Shown here piece after piece: positions 7,448-17,983 of a stretch of 64,000 nucleotides of DNA (its first letter is position 1; every line of letters starts with the position of its first letter). A model generated the notes under the pieces. The model was not told the DNA's origin and ran no database searches. It was given only the letters and a program-made list of their open reading frames with translations. Location of the stretch: assembly GCF_007004135.1 (NCBI RefSeq), contig NZ_VJMG01000001.1:1-64000 (forward strand), given 5' to 3'. This stretch comes from Affinirhizobium straminoryzae. Its GTDB lineage: Bacteria > Pseudomonadota > Alphaproteobacteria > Rhizobiales > Rhizobiaceae. The position numbers and the translations under genes were made by a program.

Positions 7448-9529
7448 ATGGTTAAGCTCAAGGTTGACGGCAAAGAGATCGAGGTTCCGGATCACTTCAC
7501 GCTGTTGCAGGCGTGCGAGGAAGCTGGTGCCGAAGTTCCGCGCTTCTGTTTCCATGAACGCCTGTCGGTGGCCGGAAACTGCCGCATGTGTCTGATCGAG
7601 GTGAAGGGCGGCCCGCCGAAGCCGGCGGCCTCCTGCGCCATGGGCGTGCGCGACATCCGCGGTGGCCCGAACGGCGAGCTGCCGGAAGTGTTCACCAACA
7701 CGCCGATGGTCAAGAAGGCCCGCGAAGGCGTGATGGAATTCCTGCTGATCAACCACCCGCTGGATTGCCCGATCTGCGACCAGGGCGGCGAGTGCGACCT
7801 GCAGGACCAGGCCATGGCGTTTGGCATGGACGCCTCCCGTTACACGGAAAACAAGCGCGCCGTCGAAGACAAGTATATCGGCCCGCTCGTCAAGACGGTG
7901 ATGAACCGCTGCATCCACTGCACGCGCTGCGTCCGCTTCACGACGGAAGTGGGCGGCATTTCCGAACTGGGCCTGATCGGCCGCGGCGAGGATGCCGAGA
8001 TCACCACCTATCTCGAACAGGCGATGACGTCGGAACTGCAGGGCAACGTGATCGACCTCTGCCCGGTCGGCGCGCTGACCTCCAAGCCCTTTGCCTTCAC
8101 CGCCCGTCCGTGGGAACTCGGAAAGACCGAATCGATCGACGTGATGGATGCCGTGGGTTCGGCGATCCGCGTCGATACGCGGGGCCGCGAAGTCATGCGC
8201 ATCATGCCGCGCGTCAACGAGGCCGTGAACGAGGAGTGGATCTCCGACAAGACCCGCTTCATCTGGGATGGCCTGAAGACTCAGCGTCTGGATCGCCCCT
8301 ATGTGCGCCGCGACGGCCGCCTGCAGCCGGCAAGCTGGGGTGAAGCCTTTGCCGCGATCAAGACCGCCGTTGCCGCCACCAAGGGCGACAAGATCGGCGC
8401 GATTGCCGGCGACATGGCTTCCGTCGAGGAAATGTATGCGCTGAAGGAACTGCTGACCGCGCTCGGTTCGCAGAACCTGGACTGCCGCCAGGATGGCGCG
8501 AAGTTCGATCCCTCCCTCGGTCGCGCCAGCTACATCCTGAATTCCACCATCCAGGGCATCGAAGAGGCCGATGCGCTGCTGCTGATCGGCGCCATTCCGC
8601 GCTTTGAAGCCGCCGTGCTGAACGCCCGCATTCGCAAGCGGTGGCGCCGTGGCAACTTCCCGATCGGCGTGATCGGCGAAGCCGCCGAACTGCGCTATGC
8701 CTACGACTATCTCGGCGCCGGCACCGATACGCTGACCGATCTGGTCAATGGTTCGAACGGTTTCGTCGAAAAGCTCCGCAACGCCAAGAAGCCGCTGATC
8801 ATCGTCGGTTCGGGTGCCGTCACCCGTGATGACGGGGCAAGCGTTCTCGCCGCAGCCGCCAACCTCGCCGTTTCCGTCGGCGCCGTTGCCGACGGGTGGA
8901 ACGGCTTTGGCGTGCTGCACACCGCAGCCTCGCGCGTCGGCGGCCTCGATCTCGGCTTCGTGCCGGGCCCGAACGGTGCCAATGCCGCCACCATGCTGCG
9001 CGCCATGGACGTTCTGTTCCTGCTCGGCGCAGACGAAATGGAATTTGGCTCCAAGCACGCCAAGTTCACCGTCTATATCGGCAGCCACGGCGATGCCGGC
9101 GCCCACCATGCCGACGTCATCCTGCCGGGTGCGGCCTATACCGAGAAGTCGGGCACCTGGGTCAACCTGGAAGGCCGTGTCCAGATGGGCAACCGTGCCG
9201 GCTTTGCGCCGGGCGAAGCCCGCGAGGAATGGGCGATCCTGCGTGCACTCTCCGACGTGCTCGGCAAGAAGCTGCCCTTCGATTCGCTGTCGCAGCTGCG
9301 CGCCAGGCTTTATGCCGCCTATCCGCATTTCGCCGAGCTGGACGAAATCGCTGCCGGTGCAGCGGACGATATTGCAACGCTTGCCAAAAATCCGGTGAGC
9401 CTCGGAAAGTCCGGGTTTGCGTCCCCGATCAAAGACTTCTATCTGACGAACCCGATCGCACGCGCTTCGGCCGTGATGGCCGAGTGTTCGGCGCTGGCCC
9501 GCAACAATTTCAAGGCTGCGGCTGAGTAA
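7448..9529 (+). CDS. nuoG: NADH-quinone oxidoreductase subunit G
   Basis: The 75-kDa iron-sulfur subunit of complex I, 693 aa. Cys34, Cys45, Cys48 and Cys63 match the [2Fe-2S] N1b site; CPICDQGGECDLQDQA and RCIHCTRCVRF mark the [4Fe-4S] sites N4 and N5. The remaining two thirds are molybdopterin-oxidoreductase-like. An in-frame GTG at 7442 has AGGA only 5 bases upstream and cannot be excluded; I prefer ATG 7448, giving MVKLKVDGKEIEV, the usual start of the family. Confidence 0.96.
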   Translation: MVKLKVDGKEIEVPDHFTLLQACEEAGAEVPRFCFHERLSVAGNCRMCLIEVKGGPPKPAASCAMGVRDIRGGPNGELPEVFTNTPMVKKAREGVMEFLLINHPLDCPICDQGGECDLQDQAMAFGMDASRYTENKRAVEDKYIGPLVKTVMNRCIHCTRCVRFTTEVGGISELGLIGRGEDAEITTYLEQAMTSELQGNVIDLCPVGALTSKPFAFTARPWELGKTESIDVMDAVGSAIRVDTRGREVMRIMPRVNEAVNEEWISDKTRFIWDGLKTQRLDRPYVRRDGRLQPASWGEAFAAIKTAVAATKGDKIGAIAGDMASVEEMYALKELLTALGSQNLDCRQDGAKFDPSLGRASYILNSTIQGIEEADALLLIGAIPRFEAAVLNARIRKRWRRGNFPIGVIGEAAELRYAYDYLGAGTDTLTDLVNGSNGFVEKLRNAKKPLIIVGSGAVTRDDGASVLAAAANLAVSVGAVADGWNGFGVLHTAASRVGGLDLGFVPGPNGANAATMLRAMDVLFLLGADEMEFGSKHAKFTVYIGSHGDAGAHHADVILPGAAYTEKSGTWVNLEGRVQMGNRAGFAPGEAREEWAILRALSDVLGKKLPFDSLSQLRARLYAAYPHFAELDEIAAGAADDIATLAKNPVSLGKSGFASPIKDFYLTNPIARASAVMAECSALARNNFKAAAE

Positions 9530-9542
9530 AGGCTGATTTGAC

Positions 9543-10586
9543 ATGGACTCCTTTTTCTTGACCTATCTCTGGCCGGCGATCGTGATGATCGGTCAGTCCC
9601 TGTTGCTGCTGGTCTGCCTTCTGGTCTTCATTGCCTATATCCTGCTGGCCGACCGCAAGATCTGGGCTGCCGTGCAGCTGCGCCGCGGCCCGAACGTCGT
9701 CGGTCCCTGGGGTCTGTTCCAGTCCTTCGCCGACCTTCTGAAGTTCGTCTTCAAGGAGCCGATCATTCCGGCGGGCTCCAACAAGGGCGTGTTCCTGCTG
9801 GCGCCGCTCGTCTCGGTCACGCTGGCGCTCGCCACCTGGGCCGTCATCCCGGTCAACCAGAACTGGGTGATCGCCAACATCAATGTCGGCATCCTCTATG
9901 TGTTCGCCATCTCCTCGCTCGAGGTCTATGGCATCATCATGGGCGGCTGGGCTTCGAACTCGAAATATCCATTCCTCGGCGCCCTGCGCTCGGCGGCACA
10001 GATGGTGTCCTATGAAGTTTCCATGGGCCTCATCATCGTCACCGTGCTTTTGACGGTCGGCTCGCTGAACCTCACGGATATCGTCGCTGGCCAGAACCAT
10101 GGCATCGGCACCATGATCGGCCTGCCGAGTTCCTTCCTCGACTGGAACTGGCTCGTCCTCTTCCCGGCCATGGTGATCTTCTTCATCTCGGCGCTGGCAG
10201 AAACCAACCGTCCGCCCTTCGATCTTCCGGAAGCGGAATCGGAACTGGTCGCCGGCTTCATGGTGGAATACGGCTCCACCCCGTACATGATGTTCATGCT
10301 CGGCGAGTATGCTGCCATCGTCCTGATGTGCGCGCTCACCACCATCCTGTTCCTCGGTGGCTGGCTGCCGCCGCTCGATATCGCGGTTCTCAACTGGGTT
10401 CCGGGCATCATCTGGTTCATCCTGAAGGGCATGTTTGTCTTCTTCATGTTCGCCATGGTGAAGGCCTTCGTTCCGCGCTACCGCTATGACCAGCTGATGC
10501 GGCTGGGCTGGAAGGTTTTCCTGCCGATGTCGCTCGTCCTGGTCATCGTCACTGCATTCGTTGTCAAGCTGACGGCCGGCGCCTGA
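9543..10586 (+). CDS. nuoH: NADH-quinone oxidoreductase subunit H
   Basis: Membrane subunit that closes the quinone chamber of complex I. The product is 347 aa with about eight membrane helices. Family landmarks visible are [20 protein letters not shown] near residue 38 and the acidic loop [23 protein letters not shown] near 220, which carries the conserved Glu residues of the quinone/proton path. It starts 13 bases after nuoG. Confidence 0.97.
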   Translation: MDSFFLTYLWPAIVMIGQSLLLLVCLLVFIAYILLADRKIWAAVQLRRGPNVVGPWGLFQSFADLLKFVFKEPIIPAGSNKGVFLLAPLVSVTLALATWAVIPVNQNWVIANINVGILYVFAISSLEVYGIIMGGWASNSKYPFLGALRSAAQMVSYEVSMGLIIVTVLLTVGSLNLTDIVAGQNHGIGTMIGLPSSFLDWNWLVLFPAMVIFFISALAETNRPPFDLPEAESELVAGFMVEYGSTPYMMFMLGEYAAIVLMCALTTILFLGGWLPPLDIAVLNWVPGIIWFILKGMFVFFMFAMVKAFVPRYRYDQLMRLGWKVFLPMSLVLVIVTAFVVKLTAGA

Positions 10587-10622
10587 TCGGCGCCGCCACC
10601 CGGCTTCACCTGGAGAATAACA

Positions 10623-11114
10623 ATGGCAAGTCTGGCACAGTCCGTCAGTTCGCTGTTCCTGAAGGAGTTCGTCTCGGCTTTCTTCCTGTCGATGCGCTAC
10701 TTCTTCAAGCAGAAGGCCACGATCAACTATCCCTTCGAAAAGGGTCCGGTCAGCCCGCGCTTCCGTGGCGAACATGCGCTGCGACGCTACCCGAACGGGG
10801 AGGAGCGCTGCATTGCCTGCAAGCTGTGCGAAGCCATCTGTCCTGCCCAGGCCATCACCATCGAGGCCGGCCCGCGCCGCAATGACGGCACCCGCCGCAC
10901 GGTGCGCTACGACATCGACATGGTGAAGTGCATCTATTGCGGCTTCTGCCAGGAAGCATGCCCGGTCGATGCCATCGTGGAAGGCCCGAACTTCGAGTTC
11001 TCCACGGAGACCCGCGAGGAGCTTTACTTCGACAAGCAGCGCCTGCTCGACAATGGCGACCGCTGGGAACGCGAAATCGCGCGCAACATCGCCATCGACG
11101 CGCCGTACCGCTGA
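10623..11114 (+). CDS. nuoI: NADH-quinone oxidoreductase subunit I
   Basis: The 23-kDa ferredoxin-like subunit of 163 aa carrying clusters N6a and N6b. Two complete CxxCxxCxxxCP motifs are present: Cys63, 66, 69, 73 and Cys103, 106, 109, 113. The N-terminal amphipathic stretch (about 8-30) anchors it to the membrane arm. It lies 36 bases after nuoH with GGAG upstream of the ATG. Confidence 0.97.
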   Translation: MASLAQSVSSLFLKEFVSAFFLSMRYFFKQKATINYPFEKGPVSPRFRGEHALRRYPNGEERCIACKLCEAICPAQAITIEAGPRRNDGTRRTVRYDIDMVKCIYCGFCQEACPVDAIVEGPNFEFSTETREELYFDKQRLLDNGDRWEREIARNIAIDAPYR

Positions 11115-11244
11115 TCGAAAGACACTGCCGGCACCGCCCTGGTGCCGGATCGACCACAAGCATGACACCTGGCCGGTGAAACCGACCGCCGGGTTTTGAC
11201 GGTGAGGGGCAGGGCCCCGCCGGGGAAGACGAAAAGGCACCACT

Positions 11245-11859
11245 ATGGGTTTGCAGGCTGTTTTCTTCTATTTGTTCGCCTTCGTCGCGGTGGCGTCTGC
11301 GTTCATGGTCATCTCGGCCAGGAACCCGGTGCACTCGGTTCTGTTCCTGATCCTGGTGTTCTTCAACGCGGCGGGCATGTTCCTGCTGACCGGGGCTGAA
11401 TTCCTCGCGATGATCCTGCTCGTCGTCTATATCGGCGCCGTGGCGGTTCTCTTCCTCTTCGTCGTGATGATGCTCGACATCGATTTCGCCGAACTGCGCT
11501 CCGGCTTCATGCAGAATGCGCCGATGGGGGCGCTGGTCGGTCTGATCCTCGCCGCAGAGCTGATCGTCGTCATCGGCGGCAGCGTGATCACGCCGCAGGC
11601 CGCGCAGTCGATCACCACGCCGATCCCGTCGCCTGCGACCCGCACCAACACGGCGGCGCTCGGCGATCTGCTCTATACGAATTACGTCTACTTCTTCCAG
11701 GTGGCAGGTCTCGTCCTCCTCGTGGCCATGATCGGCGCGATCGTGCTGACGCTGCGTCACCGGCAGAACATCAAGCGCCAGGACATTTCCAGGCAGGTCG
11801 CCCGCACGCCGGCAACGGCTGTCGAGGTGGTCAAGGTCAAGCCCGGTCAGGGCATCTGA
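11245..11859 (+). CDS. nuoJ: NADH-quinone oxidoreductase subunit J
   Basis: Membrane subunit of 204 aa with five predicted helices; the segment [20 protein letters not shown] around residue 60 is the conserved third helix with its pi-bulge. A spacer of 130 bases separates it from nuoI, the widest gap in the second half of the operon, and I saw no clear terminator in it. The start ATG at 11245 gives the usual family start. Confidence 0.96.
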   Translation: MGLQAVFFYLFAFVAVASAFMVISARNPVHSVLFLILVFFNAAGMFLLTGAEFLAMILLVVYIGAVAVLFLFVVMMLDIDFAELRSGFMQNAPMGALVGLILAAELIVVIGGSVITPQAAQSITTPIPSPATRTNTAALGDLLYTNYVYFFQVAGLVLLVAMIGAIVLTLRHRQNIKRQDISRQVARTPATAVEVVKVKPGQGI

Positions 11860-11881
11860 GCGCGATCAAGGAACAGCGAAT

Positions 11882-12190
11882 ATGGAAATCGGACTTTCTC
11901 ATTACCTGACCGTCAGCGCCATTCTTTTCACCCTCGGCGTATTCGGCATCTTCCTGAACCGGAAGAACGTCATCATCATCCTGATGTCGATCGAGCTTAT
12001 CCTGCTGTCGGTCAACCTGAACATGGTGGCGTTCTCGCACTTCTTGAATGACATCGTCGGTCAGGTCTTTGCGCTGTTCATCCTCACCGTCGCGGCGGCG
12101 GAAGCCGCGATCGGTCTTGCAATTCTGGTGGTCTTCTACCGCAACCGCGGCTCCATCGCGGTCGAAGACATCAACATGATGAAGGGCTGA
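11882..12190 (+). CDS. nuoK: NADH-quinone oxidoreductase subunit K
   Basis: Small antiporter-like membrane subunit, 102 aa with three helices. Both conserved membrane glutamates are in place: one in [11 protein letters not shown] and one in [12 protein letters not shown]. It begins 22 bases after nuoJ and ends 7 bases before nuoL. Confidence 0.97.
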   Translation: MEIGLSHYLTVSAILFTLGVFGIFLNRKNVIIILMSIELILLSVNLNMVAFSHFLNDIVGQVFALFILTVAAAEAAIGLAILVVFYRNRGSIAVEDINMMKG

Positions 12191-12197
12191 TCAGGTC

Positions 12198-14198
12198 ATG
12201 ATCTACAAGGCTATCGTCTTTCTTCCCCTGATCGGCTTCCTGATCGCCGGCCTGTTTGGTCGTTCGATCGGGGCCAAGGCATCCGAATACGTCACCACGG
12301 GCCTGATGGTCGTCGCGGCCGTCCTGTCCTGGGTGGTCTTCTTCAACGTGGCGCTCGGCCACGCCGAAGGTCATGAAGTGATCAAGGTCAGCGTGCTGCG
12401 CTGGGTCCAGTCCGGCGGCCTCGATTTCGAATGGGCCTTCCGCATCGACACGCTCACCTCGGTGATGTTCGTCGTGGTGAACTCGGTCTCCTGCCTCGTT
12501 CACCTCTATTCGATCGGCTACATGCATCACGACCCGCATCGGCCGCGCTTCTTCGCCTATCTGTCGTTGTTCACCTTCGCCATGCTGATGCTGGTGACCT
12601 CCGACAACCTGGCGCAGATGTTCTTCGGCTGGGAAGGGGTGGGTCTTGCCTCCTACCTGCTGATCGGCTTCTGGTTCAAGAAGCCGTCTGCCTCGGCGGC
12701 CGCGATGAAGGCCTTCATCGTCAACCGCGTCGGCGACTTCGGCTTCGTGCTCGGCATTTCCGGCGTCTTCGTCCTGTTCGGCTCGATCAACTTCGACACC
12801 ATCTTCGCTACTGCCCAGACCTATCTGCCGGCGGAGGGCGCTGCCGATGCGCATCAGGCTGTGATCAACCTGTTCGGCCTGCATCTCGACAAGGCGCATG
12901 CGATCACCGGCGTCTGCCTGCTCTTGTTCATGGGCGCCATGGGTAAGTCGGCACAGTTCCTGCTGCACACCTGGCTGCCGGATGCCATGGAAGGCCCGAC
13001 CCCGGTTTCGGCCCTCATTCACGCCGCAACCATGGTCACCGCCGGCGTCTTTCTCGTTGCCCGCATGTCGCCGCTCTTCGAACTGTCGCCGGATGCGCTG
13101 ACCTTCGTGACGATCATCGGTGCCATCACCGCCTTCTTCGCCGCGACCGTCGGTCTGGTGCAGAACGACATCAAGCGCGTGATTGCCTATTCGACCTGCT
13201 CGCAGCTCGGCTACATGTTCGTGGCGCTCGGCGTCGGCGCCTATGGCGCGGCCGTCTTCCACCTCTTCACGCACGCCTTCTTCAAGGCGCTCCTGTTCCT
13301 TGGCGCCGGCTCGGTCATCCATGCCGTCGATGGCGAGCAGGACATGCGCTACATGGGCGGCCTTCGCAAGCACATCCCCTATACCTTCTGGGCGATGACG
13401 ATCGGCAACCTGGCGCTGACCGGCGTCGGTATTCCCGGCACCATGTTCGGCTTTGCCGGCTTCTTCTCCAAGGACGTGATCATCGAGTCGGCCTATGCCT
13501 CGCACTCGGCGGTTTCGGGCTTCGCCTTCACCCTGCTGGTCGTTGCGGCTCTCTTCACGAGCTTCTACTCCTGGCGTCTCGCCTTCCTCACCTTCTTCGG
13601 CAAGCCGCGGGCCTCGTCGGATGTCATGCATCACGTGCATGAATCGCCGATGGTGATGCTGCTGCCGCTCGCCTTCCTGACTGTCGGCGCCGTGTTTGCC
13701 GGTGTCGTCTTCGAAGGCCATTTCTTCGGCGAGGAGTATCAGGAGTTCTGGAAGGGCGCGCTCTTCACCTCCGAGCACAACGAGATCCTGCACGAATTCC
13801 ATCACGTGCCGCTGCTCGTGAAGTGGAGCCCGTTCATCGCCATGATCACCGGTCTGGTGACGGCCTGGTACATGTACATCAAGTCGCCGTCGACGCCGAA
13901 GCGTCTCGCCGAAAACCACCGGGTTCTCTACCAGTTCCTGCTCAACAAGTGGTATTTCGACGAGCTCTACGACTTCCTCTTCGTCCGCTCCGCCAAGGCA
14001 CTTGGCCGGTTCCTGTGGAAGAAGGGTGACGTCGCCGTCATCGACGCCTATGGCCCGAACGGCATTGCCGCCCGCGTCTCGGACATCACGCGCGGTGTCG
14101 TGCGCCTGCAGTCCGGCTACCTCTATCACTATGCGTTTGCGATGCTGATCGGCATCGCAGCCCTCGTCACCTGGATGATGCTCGGGAGTTCCTTCTGA
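12198..14198 (+). CDS. nuoL: NADH-quinone oxidoreductase subunit L
   Basis: The largest proton-pumping antiporter-like subunit, 666 aa. The N-terminal extension and proton-conducting core include [18 protein letters not shown] (with the key Glu), [20 protein letters not shown] and the lysine helix. The C-terminal region from about residue 530 forms the long lateral helix that braces NuoM and NuoN. Its stop overlaps the nuoM start (TGATG), so the two are coupled. Confidence 0.97.
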   Translation: MIYKAIVFLPLIGFLIAGLFGRSIGAKASEYVTTGLMVVAAVLSWVVFFNVALGHAEGHEVIKVSVLRWVQSGGLDFEWAFRIDTLTSVMFVVVNSVSCLVHLYSIGYMHHDPHRPRFFAYLSLFTFAMLMLVTSDNLAQMFFGWEGVGLASYLLIGFWFKKPSASAAAMKAFIVNRVGDFGFVLGISGVFVLFGSINFDTIFATAQTYLPAEGAADAHQAVINLFGLHLDKAHAITGVCLLLFMGAMGKSAQFLLHTWLPDAMEGPTPVSALIHAATMVTAGVFLVARMSPLFELSPDALTFVTIIGAITAFFAATVGLVQNDIKRVIAYSTCSQLGYMFVALGVGAYGAAVFHLFTHAFFKALLFLGAGSVIHAVDGEQDMRYMGGLRKHIPYTFWAMTIGNLALTGVGIPGTMFGFAGFFSKDVIIESAYASHSAVSGFAFTLLVVAALFTSFYSWRLAFLTFFGKPRASSDVMHHVHESPMVMLLPLAFLTVGAVFAGVVFEGHFFGEEYQEFWKGALFTSEHNEILHEFHHVPLLVKWSPFIAMITGLVTAWYMYIKSPSTPKRLAENHRVLYQFLLNKWYFDELYDFLFVRSAKALGRFLWKKGDVAVIDAYGPNGIAARVSDITRGVVRLQSGYLYHYAFAMLIGIAALVTWMMLGSSF

Positions 14199-15709
14199 TG
14201 ACCGATTGGCCGATTCTTTCCACGGTCACCTTCCTGCCGCTGGTCGGTGTTGTTCTTCTGCTGCTCACGCGGGAGGACGGCCCCTTCGGCCGCCGGAATA
14301 TCCTGAACGTGTCGCTGCTGACGACGGTCTTCACCTTCGTGGTGTCGCTGTTCATCTGGATCGGGTTCGACAATGCGAATCCCGGCTTCCAGATGGTGGA
14401 AAAGCATGAATGGATGAACACCGGCATCGCCTATCACCTGGGCGTCGACGGCATCTCCATGCTCTTCGTGATCCTGACGACCTTCCTGATGCCCTTCTGC
14501 GTGCTCGCCAGCTGGGATTCGGTCGAGAAGCGCCTGAAGGAATACATGATCGCCTTCCTGCTCCTGGAAGTCGTCATGATCGGTGTCTTCGTCTCGCTCG
14601 ACATCGTTCTCTTCTACGTCTTCTTCGAAGCCACGCTCGTGCCGATGTTCATCATCATCGGCGTCTGGGGCGGCAAGGATCGCGTCTACGCCTCCTACAA
14701 GTTCTTCCTCTACACGCTGCTTGGCTCTGTGCTGATGATGGTCGCCATCATGGCCATGTACTGGCAGGCCGGCACGACGGATATCACGGCGCTGCTGAAA
14801 TACGGCTTCCCGGCCGGTCTTCAGACCTGGCTGTGGCTTGCCTTCTTCGCCTCCTTCGCGGTCAAGATGCCGATGTGGCCGGTCCACACCTGGCTTCCGG
14901 ATGCGCACGTGCAGGCGCCGACGGCGGGCTCGGTCATCCTGGCCGGCGTCATGCTGAAGCTCGGCGGCTACGGGTTCATCCGCTTCTCGCTTGCGATGTT
15001 CCCGCTCGCCTCGGATTACTTCGCGCCCTTCGTCTTCACCCTGTCGGTGCTCGCCATCATCTACACCTCGCTGGTCGCGATGATGCAGGACGACATCAAG
15101 AAGCTGATCGCCTATTCCTCCGTCGCCCACATGGGTTACGTCACCATGGGCATCTTCGCCGCCAACCAGCAGGGCGTGCAGGGCGCAATCTTCCAGATGC
15201 TGTCGCATGGCATCGTTTCGGGCGCGCTCTTCCTCTGCGTCGGCGTGATCTACGACCGTCTCCACACCCGCGAGATCGCGGCCTATGGCGGCCTCGTCAA
15301 CAACATGCCGAAATATGCCGTGGCCTTCATGATCTTCACCATGGCCAATGTCGGTCTGCCCGGCACCTCCGGCTTCATCGGCGAGTTCCTGACGATCATC
15401 GGCGTGTTCCGCGTCAACACCTGGGTGGCCCTGTTTGCCGCCACGGGCGTGATCCTCTCGGCATCTTATGCGCTCTGGCTTTATCGCCGGGTCATCTTCG
15501 GTGCGCTGGAAAAGGAAAGCCTGAAAAGCCTCCTCGACCTCAGCACCCGCGAGAAGATCGTGCTCTATCCGCTGGTCATCCTGACCATCTTCTTCGGCGT
15601 CTATCCGGCCCCGGTCTTCGATGCGACCGCCGCTTCCGTAGACTTGCTGGTCAATAACTACTCCGCTGCCCTTCAGGCAGCCGGGAAACTGGCACTCCTG
15701 GTGCACTGA
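14198..15709 (+). CDS. nuoM: NADH-quinone oxidoreductase subunit M
   Basis: Antiporter-like proton-pumping subunit, 503 aa with about 14 helices. Conserved stretches include [20 protein letters not shown] (with the helix 5 Glu) and [20 protein letters not shown]. It is translationally coupled to nuoL through a 1-base overlap and ends 18 bases before nuoN. Confidence 0.97.
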   Translation: MTDWPILSTVTFLPLVGVVLLLLTREDGPFGRRNILNVSLLTTVFTFVVSLFIWIGFDNANPGFQMVEKHEWMNTGIAYHLGVDGISMLFVILTTFLMPFCVLASWDSVEKRLKEYMIAFLLLEVVMIGVFVSLDIVLFYVFFEATLVPMFIIIGVWGGKDRVYASYKFFLYTLLGSVLMMVAIMAMYWQAGTTDITALLKYGFPAGLQTWLWLAFFASFAVKMPMWPVHTWLPDAHVQAPTAGSVILAGVMLKLGGYGFIRFSLAMFPLASDYFAPFVFTLSVLAIIYTSLVAMMQDDIKKLIAYSSVAHMGYVTMGIFAANQQGVQGAIFQMLSHGIVSGALFLCVGVIYDRLHTREIAAYGGLVNNMPKYAVAFMIFTMANVGLPGTSGFIGEFLTIIGVFRVNTWVALFAATGVILSASYALWLYRRVIFGALEKESLKSLLDLSTREKIVLYPLVILTIFFGVYPAPVFDATAASVDLLVNNYSAALQAAGKLALLVH

Positions 15710-15727
15710 TACGGGACACGATTGGAC

Positions 15728-17170
15728 ATGACTGCTGAAATCCTCCTCGCGAGCCTGCAGATCTCGACGCCCGAGCTGATCCTGGCGATCGGCGCGCTGG
15801 CGCTCTTGATGATCGGCGTTTTCTCGGGCGACCGGTCGGCTCCGACGGTCACCGGGCTGGCCGTGGCGATCATGATCGCCGCCGGCCTGTGGCTGGTCCT
15901 CGTTCCCGTCCAGGGCGAAGCCTGGGGCGGTGCCTTCATCCTCGATCCGTTCAGCCGCTTCATGAAGGTGATCGCGCTGGTCGGCTCGATCACCGCCATG
16001 GTCATGACGGTCGGCAATGCGCGTTCCGAACAGCTGGACCGTTTCGAATTTCCGGTCCTGCTGCTGCTCGCCACGCTCGGCATGATGCTGCTGATCTCGG
16101 CCAACGACCTGATCGCGCTCTATCTCGGCCTCGAGCTGATGTCGCTTGCGCTCTATGTCGTCGCCGCCATCAACCGTGACAGCCTGCGCTCCACGGAAGC
16201 GGGCCTGAAGTACTTCGTGCTTGGCGCGCTGTCATCCGGCATGCTGCTCTACGGCATGTCGCTGATCTACGGCTTCACCGGCAATACCGGCCTCGACAAC
16301 ATCGCCCAGGTGCTGACGGCGGAAACCCGCTCGCTCGGCGTCGTCTTCGGCCTCGTCTTCATCCTTGCCGGCCTGGCGTTCAAGATTTCGGCCGTGCCGT
16401 TCCACATGTGGACGCCGGATGTCTATGAGGGCGCACCGACCCCGGTCACCGCCTTCTTCGCCTCCGGTCCGAAGGTTGCCGCCATGGCCGTTTTCGTCCG
16501 CGTCGTGACGGAAGCCTTCATGCCTGTCTTCGCCGACTGGCAGCAGGTGGTTGTGTTCATCTCGATCGCTTCGATGCTGCTCGGTTCCTTCGCCGCCATC
16601 GGCCAGAAGAACATCAAGCGACTGATGGCCTATTCCTCGATCGGTCACATGGGCTATGCGCTGGTCGGCCTTGCCTCCGGTTCGCAGTCCGGCGTGTCGG
16701 GCGTCGCGCTTTACATGCTGATCTACATGGTGATGACGCTCGGCACCTTTGCCTGCATCATGGCCATGCGCCGCAAGGATGGCGGTGCGGTGGAAAACAT
16801 CGAGGATCTCGCCGGTCTGTCCTCCACCAACCCCTTCATGGCGCTCGTCATGACGGCCCTGATGTTCTCGCTGGCCGGCATCCCGCCTTTCGCAGGCTTC
16901 TGGGCCAAGTGGTTCGTCATCCTGCCGGCCATCGAGGCCAAGCTCTATGCGCTGGCCATCATCGGCGTTGTCGCCTCGGTCGTGGGTGCCTATTACTACC
17001 TGCGCGTCATCAAGGTGATGTGGTTCGACGCGGCAACCGGTGAATTCGGTCGCATCTCCGGCGAACTGCGTCTCGTCTTCGGCCTGTCCGGCCTGTTCGT
17101 CACGGCCTATGTGCTGTTCGGCGGCCCGGTCGGCAGCGCGGCGGAAGCCGCCGCCAAGGCCTTCTTTTGA
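15728..17170 (+). CDS. nuoN: NADH-quinone oxidoreductase subunit N
   Basis: Third antiporter-like subunit, 480 aa. [16 protein letters not shown] carries the helix 5 Glu and [21 protein letters not shown] the conserved lysine and loop. The frame is open from a TTG at 15722, but the ATG at 15728 is the better start. It closes the nuo operon; its TGA overlaps the TTG start of birA. Confidence 0.96.
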   Translation: MTAEILLASLQISTPELILAIGALALLMIGVFSGDRSAPTVTGLAVAIMIAAGLWLVLVPVQGEAWGGAFILDPFSRFMKVIALVGSITAMVMTVGNARSEQLDRFEFPVLLLLATLGMMLLISANDLIALYLGLELMSLALYVVAAINRDSLRSTEAGLKYFVLGALSSGMLLYGMSLIYGFTGNTGLDNIAQVLTAETRSLGVVFGLVFILAGLAFKISAVPFHMWTPDVYEGAPTPVTAFFASGPKVAAMAVFVRVVTEAFMPVFADWQQVVVFISIASMLLGSFAAIGQKNIKRLMAYSSIGHMGYALVGLASGSQSGVSGVALYMLIYMVMTLGTFACIMAMRRKDGGAVENIEDLAGLSSTNPFMALVMTALMFSLAGIPPFAGFWAKWFVILPAIEAKLYALAIIGVVASVVGAYYYLRVIKVMWFDAATGEFGRISGELRLVFGLSGLFVTAYVLFGGPVGSAAEAAAKAFF

Positions 17171-17931
17171 GCAGGATCGCGCGAGGGGGGCGCTACTCCC
17201 TCGACGCCTTCCGCCATCAGGCGCTGGGCGAGGTCGGCTCCACGAACACCGAATGCCTGGCGCGCGCCAGGCAGGGTGACCCGGGCAATCTCTGGGTCAC
17301 CGCCACCCGCCAGACGGCCGGCCGCGGCCGTCGCGGGCGCAGCTGGGCCTCGGAGCCCGGCAATCTCTACGCTTCCCTTCTTCTGATCGATCCCGCCCCG
17401 CCCGAACGGCTCGGTTCGCTGCCGCTCGCCGTGGCGCTTGCCGTGCATGGCGCGCTGCGCTCCGTTCTGCCGCCGGGTGCCGAGGCGCTGGAGATCAAGT
17501 GGCCGAACGATGTGCTGATCGGCCGCAAGAAGTCCTGCGGCATCCTGCTGGAAGGCGAGGGGCTTGCGCAGGGGCGCCGTGCGCTGGTTGCCGGTATCGG
17601 CATCAACATCCGCTTCCGCCCGGAGGACGGCCCCTACGGCGTCACCTCGCTGCAGGAGCAGGGCTCGGATATTTCCGCCGAGGAACTGTTCTCGCATCTC
17701 TATCGCGAAATGGCCGAGGTGCTGGTGCTGTGGGACGAGGGGCGGGCGGTTGCCGCCATTACCGAGCGCTGGCGCTCCGTTGCCTGTGGCATCGGCGAAC
17801 CGATCCGCGTCAATCTGCCGGATCGCTCCATCGACGGGCGTTTTGCCGGTATCGATGATCGGGGACTTCTGCTACTCGATACACAACACGGCACCATGCC
17901 GATCGCCGCCGGCGATGTCTTCTTCCTCTGA
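17167..17931 (+). CDS. birA: Biotin--[acetyl-CoA-carboxylase] ligase
   Basis: Makes biotinyl-AMP and transfers biotin to the lysine of biotin-dependent carboxylases. The 254-aa product has the adenylate-binding loop GRGRRGRSW (52-60), [19 protein letters not shown] from 111, and the small C-terminal domain. There is no N-terminal helix-turn-helix, so it is a ligase only and not a repressor like E. coli BirA. The TTG start overlaps the nuoN stop by four bases; this coupling to complex I is typical of rhizobia. Confidence 0.93.
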   Translation: MSRIARGGRYSLDAFRHQALGEVGSTNTECLARARQGDPGNLWVTATRQTAGRGRRGRSWASEPGNLYASLLLIDPAPPERLGSLPLAVALAVHGALRSVLPPGAEALEIKWPNDVLIGRKKSCGILLEGEGLAQGRRALVAGIGINIRFRPEDGPYGVTSLQEQGSDISAEELFSHLYREMAEVLVLWDEGRAVAAITERWRSVACGIGEPIRVNLPDRSIDGRFAGIDDRGLLLLDTQHGTMPIAAGDVFFL

Positions 17932-17983
17932 CATCCGGCCCTGGGCGAAGCCCGAATTCCTTTGAACCGAAATGAGTATGTGA

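Noticed and set aside
5038-9544. Very long minus-strand open frames (811 and 873 codons) across nuoE-nuoG
   Set aside because: They are antisense shadows of GC-rich nuo genes; their translations are rich in Arg, Gly, His and show no family, while the plus strand encodes clear complex I subunits.
12171-15706. Long minus-strand frames (652 and 525 codons) opposite nuoL and nuoM
   Set aside because: Translations are extremely rich in Asp, Glu, His and Gln, the mirror of membrane-helix codons; nuoL and nuoM on the plus strand are certain.
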